In this document: piece by piece, positions 15,330-15,719 of the stretch
How the letters are laid out: every line of letters begins with the position of its first letter
Numbering within the stretch: the first letter of the stretch is position 1
Source: Lentisphaeria bacterium
GTDB lineage: Bacteria > Verrucomicrobiota > Lentisphaeria > Victivallales > Victivallaceae
DNA length: 15,719 nt
Reading direction: 5' to 3'
Assembly: GCA_018265615.1 (NCBI GenBank)
Contig: JABLYX010000088.1
Coordinates: 1-15,719 of the forward strand
The notes under the pieces: generated by a model
The model's database searches: none
Told to the model about the DNA's origin: nothing
Seen by the model: the letters and a program-made list of their open reading frames with translations, nothing else
Made by a program: the position numbers and the translations under genes

Positions 15330-15719
15330 TCAGCGCCCGTATTCCCACGGGTTCCCGATCAGCGTGAGGCTTTTGAGCTGTTCCTTCGTGTTGAATTCCG
15401 CCGGCTGCATCCGGCTGCCGTGGCCGTCCCCGAAGAGGACGTTGCAGGCCTTGCCGTGCGCTTCGCGGTTCATGTACTTCAGGATGTCGGTGTAGTAGCC
15501 GTTGTCGTCGCCCGCGCAGCCGGGGGGCTGGATCAGCCCGTTGGTCGGGGTGAAGCCGTCCATGAACATGATCTTGGCCGACGCTTCGCGGATGGTTCCG
15601 GGCTTCCGCCGCGCGAGGAAGCGGTTGTAGACGATCGTGCCGCGCTTGCGGCCGTTGTCGCCGTCGGTCTTGTTGTAGTAGCCGACGCCCTCCGCGGCGG
15701 GGCAGCGCAGCATCGGGTT
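15330..15719 (-). CDS. Pseudopilin-like protein, C-terminal part with canonical H-X9-DG motif (pilin 4, 5' end outside window)
   Basis: An open frame enters from the right edge and ends with TGA at 15330-15332, read on the minus strand. The visible 129 residues begin NPMLRCPAA; the ATG at 15713 is internal, because RCP corresponds to the mid-protein FCP/FLCPG motif of the other pilins here. The segment has IREASAKIMFMDG, a region before the motif seen in many such proteins, and HGKACNVLFGDGH, a textbook H-X9-DG motif with nine residues between His and Asp-Gly. The prepilin leader and membrane helix must lie upstream beyond the window; their presence is inferred from the family, not seen. The gene ends in NPWEYGR. 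The secreted GH39-like gene follows after 34 bases, repeating the pilin-then-hydrolase order seen on the plus strand. Confidence 0.82.
   Translation of the reverse strand, partial: NPMLRCPAAEGVGYYNKTDGDNGRKRGTIVYNRFLARRKPGTIREASAKIMFMDGFTPTNGLIQPPGCAGDDNGYYTDILKYMNREAHGKACNVLFGDGHGSRMQPAEFNTKEQLKSLTLIGNPWEYGR

Noticed and set aside
14015..15367. Plus-strand 450-codon open frame opposite the GH39-like gene
   Set aside because: Antisense shadow rich in Gly, Arg and Glu with no recognisable motif. The minus strand encodes a clear signal peptide and a GH39 active site.

Overview
The window is GC-rich DNA that is almost wholly coding. It looks like a chromosomal segment from a polysaccharide-degrading bacterium of the Planctomycetes-Verrucomicrobia-Chlamydiae group, most likely a Lentisphaerota member (Victivallis-like). 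The basis for this is the repeated pseudopilins with an FTLIELLVVIAIIAILA N-terminus and a C-terminal H-X9-DG-type motif, a divergent LacI-type regulator beside them, and many secreted modular glycoside hydrolases (GHs). The taxonomic placement is inference from gene content, not from a marker gene.

Layout. Block 1 (15-4386, +) holds a pseudopilin, a secreted stand-alone LamG/concanavalin-like protein, and a large secreted clan GH-A hydrolase with carbohydrate-binding-like modules. The last two genes overlap by an ATGA junction. A Rho-independent terminator follows (4417-4455). Block 2 (4586-12474, +) starts with an AT-rich control region carrying a perfect TGCATA-TAT-TATGCA palindrome. It then runs LacI-type regulator, two tandem paralogous pseudopilins, a secreted GH-A-like hydrolase without the usual N-E-P motif, and a secreted multimodular GH42-like enzyme. 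It ends at a strong terminator (12491-12524). A perfect -35 box lies one base beyond that terminator and begins the mscS-type channel gene (12575-13915, +). Block 3 is on the minus strand and converges on mscS with a 3-base gap: a pseudopilin cut by the window edge (15330-15719), then a secreted GH39-like enzyme (13919-15295).

How they may work together. Four secreted hydrolases of different architecture, plus a free LamG protein, suggest extracellular or periplasmic attack on a complex glycan, with local control by the LacI-type protein. The striking pattern is that each of the three hydrolase transcription units carries its own pseudopilin gene or genes upstream of the enzyme genes, while no secretion-machine core genes are present (no ATPase, inner-membrane platform, secretin or prepilin peptidase). 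This is the best candidate here for a little-described system: hydrolase modules each paired with dedicated orphan pseudopilins.

No tRNA, rRNA, CRISPR array, transposase or integrase was recognised.
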